Shown here piece by piece: positions 16,614 to 27,685 of a stretch of 64,000 bases of DNA. Positions within the stretch are counted from its first letter, which is position 1, and every line of letters starts with the position of its first letter. The stretch is taken from positions 496,001-560,000 of the forward strand of contig NZ_JASBQQ010000003.1 in assembly GCF_029961185.1 (NCBI RefSeq). The letters are read 5' to 3'. Both the position numbers and the translations under genes were made by a program. The notes beneath the pieces were generated by a model. It was given only the letters and a program-made list of their open reading frames with translations, was not told where the DNA came from and did no database searches. Source of the DNA: Albidovulum aestuarii (GTDB taxonomy: Bacteria; Pseudomonadota; Alphaproteobacteria; Rhodobacterales; Rhodobacteraceae).

Positions 16614-17428
16614 GCCCGCTTCTTGTGAAGCCTGCAGGAACCACCGGCAAGGTCCACAACGTGACGCCGAAGAGCGCGGGCTGGTCCTATGTCGGCTTTG
16701 GCCTTTATCGCCTGACGCAGGGCGAGATCGCGCAAGAGGAAACCGGCGACCGAGAGGTGATACTGGTTCTGGTCGAGGGCAAGGCGCGGATCACCGTCGA
16801 TGGCCACGATTTTGGTGAGCTTGGCGACCGGATGGATGTCTTTGAGCGGACGCCGCCCCATTGTCTCTATGTCCCGAACGGTGCCGTGTGGCAGGCCACC
16901 GCCACGACCCCCTGCACGCTCGCCGTCTGCTCGGCCCCCGGAAAGGGCGGCCATCCGGCTCAGATCATTGGACCTGCGGGAATCGACCTGACCCCGCGCG
17001 GCAAGGGCACCAATACGCGCTACATCAACAATATCGCGATGGAAGGGCGGGATGTCGCGGACTCGCTCCTCGTCACCGAGGTGTTCACGCCTGCCGGGCA
17101 CTGGTCCTCCTACCCGCCGCACAGGCATGATGAGGATGACTATCCGAACATGACCTATCTGGAGGAGACCTACTACCACCGCCTGCATCCCGCACAGGGG
17201 TTCGGCATCCAGCGGGTCTGGACCGAAGACGGGTCTCTGGATGAGACGATGGCCGTCGGTAACCACGACGTGGTGCTGGTGCCGAAGGGCCACCATCCCT
17301 GCGGCGCGCCCTACGGGTACGAGATGTACTATCTCAACGTAATGGCCGGCCCCTTGCGCAAGTGGCGCTTCAAAAACCATCCCGACCATGACTGGATCGC
17401 GCAAAGGGATCTTGCGGCCGACGCGTGA
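16610..17428 (+). CDS. iolB: 5-deoxy-glucuronate isomerase
   Basis: The 272-residue double-cupin protein converts 5-deoxy-glucuronate to 2-deoxy-5-keto-gluconate, the step after IolD. Family landmarks: GWSYVGFGLYRLTQGE, the metal-binding YPPHRHDEDD with EETYYHR downstream, and VLVPKGHHPCGAPYGYEMYYLNVMAGP near the end. Start ATG 16610 overlaps the small membrane protein stop, and GGAGGAAAAG just upstream is a good ribosome site. It is the last gene of the operon. The later enzymes iolC, iolJ and mmsA/iolA are not in this window. Confidence 0.95.
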   Translation: MSPLLVKPAGTTGKVHNVTPKSAGWSYVGFGLYRLTQGEIAQEETGDREVILVLVEGKARITVDGHDFGELGDRMDVFERTPPHCLYVPNGAVWQATATTPCTLAVCSAPGKGGHPAQIIGPAGIDLTPRGKGTNTRYINNIAMEGRDVADSLLVTEVFTPAGHWSSYPPHRHDEDDYPNMTYLEETYYHRLHPAQGFGIQRVWTEDGSLDETMAVGNHDVVLVPKGHHPCGAPYGYEMYYLNVMAGPLRKWRFKNHPDHDWIAQRDLAADA

Positions 17429-17588
17429 CAGTTCAGTAGTGCGCAGAGGATCGCAATCCACTTGCCCGCGCATGACGCGGCCCATAGCCTTGTCGCCAAC
17501 GGGAGCGGAATAGAGGATTTAAGACCTGATGACGGTGCATGCAGATTGCCGCCCGTTAGTGCCCTGCGCTAAACCGGTTTCCTGACCC

Positions 17589-18521
17589 ATGACCCAGACG
17601 GAGGAAGGCACCGGTACCGGTAACGCCCTGTTCTGGCGTGCGGCGCCCTTCGTGTTTCTGCTGTTCTGGTCCGGCGGCTACAGCTTTGCCAAGCTCGGCC
17701 TGACCCATATAGAACCCCTGACGATGCTCGCCCTGCGCTATGGTCTCGCGGCGCTGGCGCTTGTGCCGTTCCTTTTTCGGCGCAAGCTCAAATGGCCATC
17801 CGGTGCCCGGCACTGGGGCGCGCTGATGCTGACCGGTTTCCTTATCCAATGCGTTTATTTCGGGCTTGCCTATCTGGCGATGAAGCGGGGGATGAACGCT
17901 GGCACCACCGCGATTATCATGGCGTTGCAACCGATCCTCGTCGCGGCCCTCTCCCCGTATGTTACGGGGGTTCGCGGCGGACGGCACTTGTGGTTTGGCC
18001 TCGTCCTCGGCTTTCTCGGTGTCGTGATGGTCATTGCCGGAGGCCGGACGTTGGGACCAAGCCCCGCTGTTGCCGTGATCCTTGCCCTGTCGGCGCTCCT
18101 GGGCATCACACTCGCGACGCTATTCGAGAAATGGCACGGGCTGCGCACCGATCCAGCCATCGGGGGCGTTGTGCAGTACCTGGTTGGTTTCGCGGTCCTC
18201 ATGCCAGCGGCCTGGGCCACTGAGACACTGGCGATCGATTGGCACCCGGAACTGATCGTGTCGCTCGCCTATCTTGTGATTGCCAATTCGATCATCTCGA
18301 TCGGTCTCTACATTGCGCTCCTGCAACGCGGCGACGCGACACGAATATCATCAATGCTCTACCTTGTTCCGCCGCTGGCGATGCTTCTCGCTTGGGCGAT
18401 CCTTGGTGAGGCGGTGACCCCCGCCGCCTTCGCGGGGCTAGCGCTTTCTGCGGCGGGGGTCTATCTAGTCAACCGTCAGGCGGCGCCCCAGCGGCCCGCG
18501 AAATCGAATGCTCCGTCATAG
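17589..18521 (+). CDS. EamA/DMT-family transporter
   Basis: The 310-residue protein has about ten hydrophobic segments in two EamA repeats, typical of drug/metabolite exporters. First-repeat marks are [15 protein letters not shown] and [16 protein letters not shown]. The second repeat contains [22 protein letters not shown], the classic EamA ending pattern. The substrate is unknown. Its last 46 bases overlap the convergent cysteate sulfo-lyase-like gene. Sulfite or amino-acid export would fit that neighbour, but this is guesswork. The 160 bases upstream show no clear promoter. Confidence 0.88.
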   Translation: MTQTEEGTGTGNALFWRAAPFVFLLFWSGGYSFAKLGLTHIEPLTMLALRYGLAALALVPFLFRRKLKWPSGARHWGALMLTGFLIQCVYFGLAYLAMKRGMNAGTTAIIMALQPILVAALSPYVTGVRGGRHLWFGLVLGFLGVVMVIAGGRTLGPSPAVAVILALSALLGITLATLFEKWHGLRTDPAIGGVVQYLVGFAVLMPAAWATETLAIDWHPELIVSLAYLVIANSIISIGLYIALLQRGDATRISSMLYLVPPLAMLLAWAILGEAVTPAAFAGLALSAAGVYLVNRQAAPQRPAKSNAPS

Positions 18522-19495
18522 CCGAAGAGTGCCGCCGCACCGCCGGTATGCAGGAAGACGACGCGCTCGCCCTTCTTGAAGTGCCTCTTGCGGATCAGGT
18601 CGATGAAGCCGGCAGCACCCTTGGCCGAATAGACCGGGTCAAGCAGGATCGCTTCCAGTTCGGCGAACATGCGGATCGCCTCCATGCCGCTTTCGGTTGG
18701 GATGCCATAGCCTTCGCCGACATAATCGGTATTGGCCACCACATCCTCACGCTTGACGATCCCGGCGCAGCCGAGTTTTTCGGCCGTGGCACAGGCGAGG
18801 TTGTAGACATTCTCCTCCTGCTTCGGCTTCGGGGCGCGCACGCCGATGCCCAGAAGTGGGATCTGCGCGTTCATCGCCTTGAGGCCGGTGATCAGGCCCG
18901 CCTGCGTCCCGGCCGAGCCGGTCGCGGTGACGATATGGTCGATCTTCATGCCGCTGTTGTTGGCCTGCGCCAGAAGCTCGAAGGCGCAGTTGACATAGCC
19001 CAGCGCGCCCGTCGGGTTCGACCCGCCGCCGGGGATGGTGTAAACCTTCTTGCCATCGGCGCGCAGCTTGTCGGCCACCTTTTCCATCTCGGCATTCATG
19101 TCGCCGCCGCCCGGGCGCTTTTCGGTCGTAGCGCCATGCAGGTGGTCGAGAAGGACGTTGCCGTTGTTGTTGTAGTTGGCGTTGTTGGACCCGGTGCGGT
19201 CTTCCAGCAGGATATGGCACTTCATGCCCAGCTTCGCGGCGAAGGCAGCGGTCTGGCGGGCGTGGTTCGACTGGGTCGCACCTTGCGTCATCACCATCTC
19301 GGCGCCCTGCGCCATGGCCTCGGCCATCAGGAATTCCAGCTTGCGGGTCTTGTTGCCGCCGGTCGAAAGCCCGGTGCAGTCGTCGCGCTTGATCCAGATT
19401 TCCGGCCCGCCGAGTTCCTTCGAGAGACGGTCCAGACGCTCCAAAGGCGTCGGCAGATGGGCGAGGAAGTGGCGCGGGAAGCGGGCAAGATGCAT
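18476..19495 (-). CDS. cuyA: D-cysteine desulfhydrase / L-cysteate sulfo-lyase family enzyme
   Basis: The 339-residue PLP enzyme is of the ACC-deaminase/D-cysteine desulfhydrase group. Key parts: [20 protein letters not shown] with PLP lysine K49, [48 protein letters not shown] for phosphate binding, and [14 protein letters not shown] near the end. The N-terminus MHLARFPR and overall sequence resemble CuyA of Ruegeria pomeroyi from memory, which cleaves L-cysteate to pyruvate, ammonia and sulfite. D-cysteine desulfhydrase is the alternative. The divergent LysR gene fits a cuyR role. The 3' end overlaps the convergent EamA gene. Confidence 0.82.
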   Translation of the reverse strand: MHLARFPRHFLAHLPTPLERLDRLSKELGGPEIWIKRDDCTGLSTGGNKTRKLEFLMAEAMAQGAEMVMTQGATQSNHARQTAAFAAKLGMKCHILLEDRTGSNNANYNNNGNVLLDHLHGATTEKRPGGGDMNAEMEKVADKLRADGKKVYTIPGGGSNPTGALGYVNCAFELLAQANNSGMKIDHIVTATGSAGTQAGLITGLKAMNAQIPLLGIGVRAPKPKQEENVYNLACATAEKLGCAGIVKREDVVANTDYVGEGYGIPTESGMEAIRMFAELEAILLDPVYSAKGAAGFIDLIRKRHFKKGERVVFLHTGGAAALFGYDGAFDFAGRWGAA

Positions 19496-19618
19496 GGGTC
19501 TCTCCGTGAGTTGCGTTTGATGACATATAGCTGTGCCAGACCCGCCGAAACAAATGCGAACTTCGCGAATTAATATTCCAAAGTTGCAAGTTGAGGCTCA
19601 TTGAGCTATGCGCCCTTC

Positions 19619-20485
19619 ATGCGGCTCGACTGGATCGACGATCTTCTGGCAGTGCTTGACACCGGCTCTTTCGCTAGGGCGGCCGAGATGCGCTGCCTGA
19701 CGCAATCGGCATTCACCCGCCGCATCCGCGCAATCGAGGACAGTATCGGGGCGGAACTCTTCGACCGCAGCCGCAAGCCGGTGGAACTGCTGCCCGCGAT
19801 CCGCGCGCAGGAGCCGGAGTTGCGGGCGCTCGCCACCGGCTTGCGCCGCCTGCGCGAGGGGCTGAAACGCGCCGGTCAGGGCAAGGGCGGCACGCTGTCG
19901 CTCGCCTGCCAGCATGCAATCACCACGACCGTCTCACCGCGCCTCGTCTCGGTTCTCGCCGAGACCGGCAATCACGCCGTACGTGTGCGGTCGGGCAATC
20001 GCGATGAATGCCTGCTGATGCTTCTGTCGGGCGAGGTCGATTTGGCGGTGATGTACGAATTGCCGGGTGAGCGCAGCCTGCCCGCCAGCCACGCCTTCGA
20101 CACCGCCATTCTTGGCCGCGACCGTTTCGTGCCCGTCGCGGCACCCGGAGTGGTCGAGGGGGAGGGTTGGCCCCTGATCGCCTATCCGGCCGATGTCTTC
20201 CTCGGACATGTCATGGAGCGCGCCGTCCTTCCGCGTGTCGCGCCCCATATCGGGTTTATCCGCAAGGCCGAGACCGCGCTGACGCTGGCCGCCCTGCAAT
20301 ACGCGCTGAACGGGATCGGCATTGCCTGGCTGCCGGAGGCATTGGTGAACGAGCCGGTTGCAGATGGACGGCTTGTGGCGCTTGACGACCGCCTGCCTGC
20401 GCAGGACCTCGACATCCGCATGATCCGCATTGCGGGCGAGGCGCGGTCCGACCTGCTGGACGCCTGGACGCAACTTACCGGCTGA
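19619..20485 (+). CDS. LysR-family regulator, probably of the cysteate lyase gene
   Basis: A 288-residue LysR protein: HTH region MRLDWIDDLLAVLDTGSF, then ARAAEMRCLTQSAFTRRIRAIE, followed by an effector domain with GIGIAWLPEALV. It is divergent from the cuyA-like gene across 123 bases that contain TTCGCGAA (19562-19569) and AT-rich sequence suitable for a LysR site. The start is uncertain. ATG 19619 begins at the usual family position, while TTG 19601 would add six residues and has GAGG four bases upstream. The 3' end overlaps convergent glpR by 11 bases. Confidence 0.85.
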   Translation: MRLDWIDDLLAVLDTGSFARAAEMRCLTQSAFTRRIRAIEDSIGAELFDRSRKPVELLPAIRAQEPELRALATGLRRLREGLKRAGQGKGGTLSLACQHAITTTVSPRLVSVLAETGNHAVRVRSGNRDECLLMLLSGEVDLAVMYELPGERSLPASHAFDTAILGRDRFVPVAAPGVVEGEGWPLIAYPADVFLGHVMERAVLPRVAPHIGFIRKAETALTLAALQYALNGIGIAWLPEALVNEPVADGRLVALDDRLPAQDLDIRMIRIAGEARSDLLDAWTQLTG

Positions 20486-21236
20486 AGATCACCTCGGTGC
20501 CCCAATCGCGGCATCTTGCGGCCAGTTGCTCGGGGAGGGGCCGGTCGGTGAACACACGGCCAATATCGGAGAGCGAGGCGATGCGAACCGGGGCCCGCCG
20601 GTCGAGTTTGGAGCCATCCGCCACAAGGCAGGTGGCGCGGGCCTGATGCAGGATCGCGCGGCTCACGCGCACCTCCTGCGGATCGAAATCCAGCAGATCG
20701 CCGTCGAGGTCGAGCGCCGAGGTGCCGATGATCGCGTAATCCACCTTAAAATGACCAATGGCCTCGGTGGTAAGGTCTCCGACCAGCCCGCCATCCGCAC
20801 GCCTCAGGACGCCGCCGGCGACGATCACATCGCAGCTTTCATTGGCGGCAAGGATCGTGGCCACGTTCATGTTATTGGTCACCACCGTCAGATTACGGTG
20901 TTTCAGAAGCGCGCGCGCCACCGCCTCGGTCGTGGTGCCGATATTGAGGAAGAGCGAGGAGTTGTCCGGGATGGTCGCTGCGCAGGCCGCGCCGATAGCG
21001 GCCTTGGCCTCGGCATTCATCAGCCGCCGTTCTTCATAGCCGATATTGGCGACACCAGCGCGTGGAACCGCTCCGCCATGGACGCGATCAAGCTTTCCGG
21101 CATCCGCCAGTTCGGTCAGGTCGCGGCGAATGGTCTGAAGGGTCACGCCGAAGCGTTCCGCTAGGTCATCGACCCCGACACGCCCCTCGGCCCGCGCGAT
21201 GTCGAGTATCTCACTTTGCCGGAAACTGAGCGCCAT
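20475..21236 (-). CDS. glpR: DeoR-family glycerol-3-phosphate regulon repressor
   Basis: The 253-residue DeoR-type protein has an N-terminal winged HTH (FRQSEILDIARAEGRVGVDD, then RFGVTLQTIRRDL, then GKLDRVHGGA). The DeoR sensor domain carries NSSLFLNIGTTTEA, VVTNNMNVA and DGDLLDFDPQEVRVSRA, the last close to GlpR of E. coli. ATG 21236 is preceded on its strand by GGAAGGGGAG. It is divergent from glpD and would repress glpDK and release on glycerol-3-phosphate. Its stop overlaps the convergent LysR gene. Confidence 0.92.
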   Translation of the reverse strand: MALSFRQSEILDIARAEGRVGVDDLAERFGVTLQTIRRDLTELADAGKLDRVHGGAVPRAGVANIGYEERRLMNAEAKAAIGAACAATIPDNSSLFLNIGTTTEAVARALLKHRNLTVVTNNMNVATILAANESCDVIVAGGVLRRADGGLVGDLTTEAIGHFKVDYAIIGTSALDLDGDLLDFDPQEVRVSRAILHQARATCLVADGSKLDRRAPVRIASLSDIGRVFTDRPLPEQLAARCRDWGTEVIFSR

Positions 21237-21312
21237 GCGCCTTTCTCCCCTTCCGTCCCGGACCTGATCCGGAGTGAGTAACGGATTATCCGCACTCCGC
21301 GCGAAAGTCACT

Positions 21313-21345
21313 AAAAACGAACATTATCGAAAAGTAAAGTTGACA
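21313..21345 (+). promoter_or_regulatory. glpD promoter region with GlpR-type repeats
   Basis: CGAACA (21318-21323) and CGAAAA (21328-21333) repeat with a 10-base period in an AT-rich context. This resembles the TTTCG-type half-sites of DeoR/GlpR operators on the opposite strand. TTGACA (21340-21345) is a good -35 box, with GATAAC (21364-21369) a weaker -10 at 18 bases. If used, transcription would begin near 21376, which favours the TTG start at 21395 for glpD. Confidence 0.5.
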
Positions 21346-21394
21346 AAACGCGCAATCCGGCGCGATAACCCGAATGCATAAACGGAGAATCCCC

Positions 21395-22965
21395 TTGGTT
21401 TCCGACCCCATTCCCGAACACGCCTATGACCTTTTCATCATCGGCGGCGGCATCAACGGCACGGGCATCGCCCGTGACGCAGCCGGGCGCGGGCTGTCGG
21501 TCGCGCTTGCCGAGATGGGGGACCTTGCACAGGCGACCTCTTCGGCCTCGACAAAGCTTTTCCATGGCGGATTGCGTTATCTCGAATATTTCGAGATCGG
21601 GCTGGTCAGAAAGGCACTGATCGAGCGCGAGGTGCTGCTGGAGGCCATGCCGCATATCGCCTGGCCGATGCGCTTCGTGCTGCCCTATCATGAAGATATG
21701 CGGTTCGAGGGCGCGACGCCCACTTCGCGGCTTCTGTCGGTCTTCATGCCGTGGATGCGCGGCCGTCGCCCCGCATGGCTGATCCGGCTGGGTCTTTTCC
21801 TTTACGATCATCTTGGTGGGCGCAAGATCCTACCCGGCACCGCAACGCTCGATCTGTCCTCGGACCCTGCGGGGGCCGTGCTGAATCCGAAGTACCGGAT
21901 GGCCTACGAATACTCGGATTGCTGGGTGCAGGATGCCCGCCTTGTCGTCCTCAACGCCCGAGATGCCGAGGCGCGGGGCGCGAAGATCATGACGCGGGCG
22001 AAGGTCGTCGACGCCCGGCGCGACGGTGATCATTGGGAGGTGAAGGTTGCCCTCAAGGGACGGGAAAAGACCTTCCGTGCGCGGATGCTCGTCAATGCCG
22101 GGGGGCCGTGGGTCGAACAGATCGTGCGCGAAACCTCTCATCTGAAGCCAAAGGCGCACATCCGCCTCGTGCGCGGGTCGCATATCGTGACGAAACGGCT
22201 GTTCGATCATGACAAGGCTTATTTCTTCCAGGGCACGGACGGCCGGATCATTTTCGCGATCCCCTATGAAGAAGATTTCACCCTTATCGGCACAACCGAC
22301 CAGGATCATGACGGCGATCCGCTGAATGCGCGCTGCACCGAGGCAGAGCAGGACTATCTCTGCGCCTTCGCATCGGAGTATTTTGCCAAGCCAGTGACTC
22401 GCGACGATATCGTCTGGACCTATTCCGGTGTGCGGCCGCTCTACGATGACGGCGCAAGTTCGGCGAGCGCTGCAACGCGCGACTATGTGCTGACGCTCAA
22501 CACTGACGGAGCGCCAGTGCTGAACGTCTTTGGCGGAAAGATTACGACTTATCGCAAGCTGGCTGAGGCAGCGATGGCAAAGATCGCGCCGGTCCTCAAG
22601 GTGACGAATCCCGACTGGACGGCGGGTGTGCCGCTGCCGGGCGGCGACTTTGCGGTGAGTGGCGTGGCGGGGCTGATCGCCGATCTGGCGAAACGCTATA
22701 CCTTCCTTGATGCCTTCACGACGCGGCGGCTGATCCGGACCTACGGGACGGAGGCCACGCAACTGCTCGGGGCCGCGAAAACCGCCGCCGATCTCGGCCG
22801 CGATTTCGGCGCGGGGTTGACGGAGGCGGAGGTCCGCTGGCTGATGGAGAAGGAATACGCGAAGAACGCCGAGGACGTGGTCTGGCGCCGTACCAAACTG
22901 GGGCTGCGCATGGACGCGGCCCAGATCGCGGCGCTGGACGCATGGATGGCGGAAGGGGGGACGAC

Positions 22966-22969
<4 letters not shown>
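21395..22969 (+). CDS. glpD: Aerobic glycerol-3-phosphate dehydrogenase
   Basis: The flavoprotein oxidises glycerol-3-phosphate to dihydroxyacetone phosphate and passes electrons to quinone at the inner membrane. Visible features are the FAD motif [39 protein letters not shown] typical of GlpD, TIGT-like [15 protein letters not shown], and [12 protein letters not shown]. From TTG 21395 it has 524 residues. GGAG at 21384-21387 lies correctly spaced for this TTG, whereas ATG 21374 has no ribosome site and sits at the predicted transcript start. The stop overlaps glpK (ATGA). Confidence 0.94.
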
Positions 22970-24446
<1,477 letters not shown>

Positions 24447-24450
<4 letters not shown>

Positions 24451-25562
24451 CCGCACCGTTCACGATCCTTCAACCGAAACGTATCCGCTTTGGGCGGGGC
24501 GAGGCGCGGGCCGCAATTCCCGAAATCGCCGCAATGGGGCGGCGTATCTTGCTTGTCCATGGGCGCGACGGATCGCGCGCGGAATGGCTGGTACAGGCGC
24601 TGAAGTCCGAAGGTGCGGCCGTTCACGCTTATGGTTGCGCAGGCGAACCGACCCTGCCGATGCTCAAGGAGGCGCTTATTGACGCCCGAGGGTCCGATTG
24701 CGTGGTCAGTCTGGGCGGCGGGGCAGCCATCGATCTTGGCAAGGCGGTCGCGGCGCTATTGCCTGCTTCCGGCACGCCGCTCGACTACCTCGAAGTCGTC
24801 GGACGCGGGCAGCGGCTGGACGCCGGCCCGTTGCCCTTCGTTGCGATCCCGACCACCGCGGGGACCGGGGCGGAGGTCACGAAGAACGCGGTGATCGATG
24901 TGCCAGAGCACCGGCGCAAGGTTTCGCTCCGCGACGATCGAATGATTGCCGATCTTGCGATCATTGACCCGGCGCTGACCGTCCATTGCCCGCGCGGGGT
25001 CACGCTCGCTTCGGGCCTCGATGCGATCACGCAGGTGATCGAGCCCTATCTCTGCACACGCGCCAATCGCTACACGGATGCGCTTTGCCGGGCCGCGATC
25101 CCGAAGGGGTTGGCCGCGCTCCGCCGCCTTATGGAGGGCGAGGATGCGCGCGCGCGGGACGAGATGGCCTGGGCCAGCCTTTCAGGCGGGCTGGCGCTTG
25201 CCAATTCGGGACTGGGCGCGGTGCATGGGCTGGCGGGCGTGATTGGCGGCATGACGTGTGCGGCGCATGGCGCGGTTTGCGGCGCGCTGCTGCCGCATGT
25301 CCTGCGCGCCAACGGGGCGGTGGTGGCGGACACCAGTCGCTTTGACGAAGTGGCCCGCTGGATCGGCGCCGTATTTGGAAGCGTCGGCGGTCTTGAACGC
25401 TGGATGCATGAGGCCGGGCTGCCCCGCCTGTCGGCGCAGGGACTTCATGCGCGGGATCATCACGTTGTGGCCGAGGCGGCGGCCGTTTCATCCTCGATGA
25501 AGGCCAATCCGGCGCCGCTCAATGCCGCCGATCTTGTTGCCGTGCTTGCCGCGGCGGGCTGA
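24447..25562 (+). CDS. Iron-containing alcohol dehydrogenase family protein, third gene of glp operon
   Basis: The 371-residue protein has the type III alcohol dehydrogenase fold: [13 protein letters not shown] for NAD(P), [31 protein letters not shown] and [12 protein letters not shown] with [12 protein letters not shown]. By alignment with FucO (D196, H200, H263, H277) the ligands correspond to D192, Q196, H260 and H274. One Fe-ligand His is therefore Gln, and FucO H267 is G264. Gln at the second position occurs in other family members, so activity may be retained. It overlaps glpK (ATGA). A role in glycerol-derived aldehyde or diol oxidation is inference. Confidence 0.82.
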
Positions 25563-25612
25563 TCCGGCATCTTCTATTGTTCCCGCCCCCCTTGCGGATT
25601 ACATCGGTGCCC

Positions 25613-26416
25613 ATGAAACGCTTCATCCCCTTTCTCAAATCGCCGCCACGCGTCGCGGTGATCCGCCTGCAGGGCGTCATCTCCTCCGGTGGGCGAACCG
25701 GGGCGGGGCTGAATGACGCGATCCTCGCGCCGATCATCGAAAAGGCCTTCAGGCGGGGCAAGCCAGCCGCTGTCGCGCTGGTCATCAACTCGCCCGGCGG
25801 CTCGCCGGTGCAATCGGCGCTGATCGCGGCCCGTATCCGCAGGCTGGCGGAGGAAAAATCCATCCCCGTTCACGCTTTTGTCGAGGATGTCGCGGCTTCG
25901 GGCGGCTATTGGCTGGCCACAGCGGGTGACGATATCTGGGTCGATGACAGCTCGGTTATCGGCTCCATCGGCGTAATCTCGGCCAGCTTCGGCTTTCCCG
26001 AGTTCCTGTCCCGCCACGGGATCGAACGGCGGGTCCATACGGCGGGCAAGTCGAAAAGCTTCCTTGATCCGTTCCGCCCGGAAAAGCCCGAGGATGTCGC
26101 GAAGCTGCGAGCCATTCTCGAACCCATCCACGAGGCCTTCAAGCAGCAGGTTACCGTCCGTCGCGGCGAAAGGCTGCCGGAGGACCGTGACCTCTTCACC
26201 GGCGATGTCTGGATCGGGCAGGCTGCGGTCGATCAGGGGTTGGCCGATGGCGTCGCACATATGGTGCCAACACTGAAGGCGGTCTATGGCGACAAGGTCA
26301 AGCTCGTACCCTATGGCGTAAAGAAATCCATCTTCCAGCGCTTCAGCGGGCGCATTCTGGGCGAGGCGATGGACCAGATCGAGGAACGCGCACTTTGGGC
26401 GCGGTTCGGGCTGTGA
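25613..26416 (+). CDS. S49 family serine peptidase (SppA/SohB-like)
   Basis: The 267-residue protein resembles short signal-peptide peptidases. Visible: VAVIRLQGVISSGGR, VALVINSPGGSPVQSA, the nucleophile Ser in EDVAASGGYWLATAGDD, SVIGSIGVISASFGFPE, and the general-base Lys in TAGKSKSFLDPF. ATG 25613 is chosen because the family's first strand follows it closely. There is no strong membrane segment at the N-terminus, unlike E. coli SppA. A short gene and an SDR gene follow with 1-base spacing and a 4-base overlap, forming a three-gene unit. Confidence 0.88.
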   Translation: MKRFIPFLKSPPRVAVIRLQGVISSGGRTGAGLNDAILAPIIEKAFRRGKPAAVALVINSPGGSPVQSALIAARIRRLAEEKSIPVHAFVEDVAASGGYWLATAGDDIWVDDSSVIGSIGVISASFGFPEFLSRHGIERRVHTAGKSKSFLDPFRPEKPEDVAKLRAILEPIHEAFKQQVTVRRGERLPEDRDLFTGDVWIGQAAVDQGLADGVAHMVPTLKAVYGDKVKLVPYGVKKSIFQRFSGRILGEAMDQIEERALWARFGL

Positions 26417-26417
26417 C

Positions 26418-26585
26418 ATGATCTTCAAGATCATCTCACTTTTCCTGATCTTCATGGCGGTTCTGGCGTTGTTCGGACGGCTGCGATTTCCGAAACTGCC
26501 CGGCAAGACCGGCTTGAAACGCTGCCCGGACTGCAACCGTCCGCTGATTGGCAAGGGCCCGTGCAATTGCGGTGGCAAGGCATGA
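26418..26585 (+). CDS. Short membrane-anchored zinc-ribbon-like protein (55 residues)
   Basis: ATG 26418 lies one base after the peptidase stop, and the TGA at 26583-26585 overlaps the SDR start (ATGA). The product begins with one hydrophobic helix (MIFKIISLFLIFMAVLALFG), then a basic linker and a CPDCN...CNCGG cysteine set (CXXC plus CXC) that could bind zinc. Tight packing on both sides and sensible codon use support a real gene although it is short. Function is unknown. Confidence 0.7.
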   Translation: MIFKIISLFLIFMAVLALFGRLRFPKLPGKTGLKRCPDCNRPLIGKGPCNCGGKA

Positions 26586-27361
26586 CGGGCCGCGCGCTGG
26601 TCACGGGGGCGGGCCGGCGGCTCGGTCGGGCCATGGCGCTTTACCTTGCCGGGCGAGGCTATGATGTGGCGATCCACTACGCGACCTCGGTTGCCGAGGC
26701 CGAGGAGGTTGCCCGAGATGCCCGCGCTTTGGGTGTGAAGGCCGCGACGATTCAGACCGATATTCTGAACGAGGGCGAGACACAGGCCCTCGTCGGCCGT
26801 GCGGCAGAAGTCCTGGGCGGGCCGCTCAATGTTCTCATCAACAACGCCTCGATCTTTGAATACGACAATATCCGCACCGCGACCCGCGAAAGCTGGGACC
26901 GGCATCTGGAATCGAACCTCCGCGCGCCCTTCGTGCTGACGCAGGCCTTCGCCGCGCAAGCGCCAAAAGCGATGACGGAGGATGGCGAGGCGCAGTCTCA
27001 GGCGCTTGTGATCAATATGGTCGATCAGAGAGTCCGGAAGCTGACGCCGGAGTTCATGACCTATACGATTGCCAAGATGGGGCTCTGGGCCCTGACCCAG
27101 ACTTCGGCCCGCGCACTCGGGCCGGACATCCGTGTCAATGCAATCGGTCCCGGTTCGACGCTGAAGGGCGAGAAGCAGAGCGAAGAACAGTTTCGGGCGC
27201 AGCGCGCGGGGTCCGTTCTCGCGCGTGGCGCGAATGCGGACGACATCTGCGCAGCCCTAGGGTATTTTCTGGACGCGCCTGCCGTGACCGGCCAGTTGCT
27301 TTGTGTTGATGGCGGCCAGCATCTGGGTTGGAAGACGCCTGATATTTTGGGTGTGAACTAG
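26582..27361 (+). CDS. SDR oxidoreductase of pteridine-reductase (FolM/PTR1) type
   Basis: The 259-residue SDR starts with TGAGRRLGRAMALYLAGRGY then VAIHY. The double Arg after the glycine loop is typical of FolM/pteridine reductases that use NADPH. Further marks: LINNASIFEYDN, a catalytic-site region INMVDQRVRKLTPEFMTYTI in which Tyr and Lys (TYTIAKMG) are present and the usual Ser is replaced by Met-Val-Asp, and GPGSTLKGE. The substitution of Ser by Asp is also known in the PTR1 group. It probably reduces dihydropterins. It overlaps the short upstream gene and ends before a 324-base gap. Confidence 0.8.
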   Translation: MTGRALVTGAGRRLGRAMALYLAGRGYDVAIHYATSVAEAEEVARDARALGVKAATIQTDILNEGETQALVGRAAEVLGGPLNVLINNASIFEYDNIRTATRESWDRHLESNLRAPFVLTQAFAAQAPKAMTEDGEAQSQALVINMVDQRVRKLTPEFMTYTIAKMGLWALTQTSARALGPDIRVNAIGPGSTLKGEKQSEEQFRAQRAGSVLARGANADDICAALGYFLDAPAVTGQLLCVDGGQHLGWKTPDILGVN

Positions 27362-27483
27362 CGAAATTCGTTGAGAAAAATGGGGCGCACCCCTTGACTT
27401 GTCCACTCGTAACGGACGCGTAACAAAGCTGTCACGATTCTGTCAATATTTTCAGGGATTTGCGGACTTCACGAAAAAAATCG

Positions 27484-27549
27484 TTAATTTTCAGTCCGTT
27501 GCGGCTCTGCCTAAAAAATAGGCAAAGCGACGAAGCCTGCTGAAAACAA
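27484..27549 (+). repeat. Nested inverted repeat capable of a long hairpin, upstream of uvrC
   Basis: Three sets of arms share one centre near 27516. TTTTCAG (27488-27494) pairs with CTGAAAA (27540-27546). CGTTGC (27497-27502) pairs with GCGACG (27527-27532, one G-T). TGCCTA (27508-27513) pairs with TAGGCA (27519-27524) around AAAAA. The whole could fold as a hairpin of about 60 nt, or act as a compound operator. It lies in the AT-rich gap 27362-27685, which otherwise has no gene. Confidence 0.5.
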
Positions 27550-27585
27550 CGAAAATTTCCGGGTGCCCATTTCTTTTCACCAGAC

Positions 27586-27594
27586 TTATCCACA
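27586..27594 (+). promoter_or_regulatory. Consensus DnaA box
   Basis: TTATCCACA is a perfect consensus DnaA box, about 90 bases upstream of uvrC. An inverted partner follows (TCCAC at 27589-27593, GTGGA at 27601-27605). It may link uvrC transcription or local replication control to DnaA. A chromosomal origin is not supported, since no dnaA, hemE or parAB genes are near. Confidence 0.5.
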
Positions 27595-27685
27595 AAATCC
27601 GTGGACAGGTTTTCTCTTGATCCGGGGCGCGTAAGATTGCAGCCGAAGCAGGGAATCGGTGTGGAAGTACAGGGAATGCAAAGGC

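Noticed and set aside
27362-27685. Chromosomal replication origin, suggested by a DnaA box and AT-rich DNA
   Set aside because: There is only one consensus box, and no origin-linked genes (dnaA, hemE, parAB, gidAB) are near. uvrC-pgsA-moaDE is an ordinary chromosomal order.
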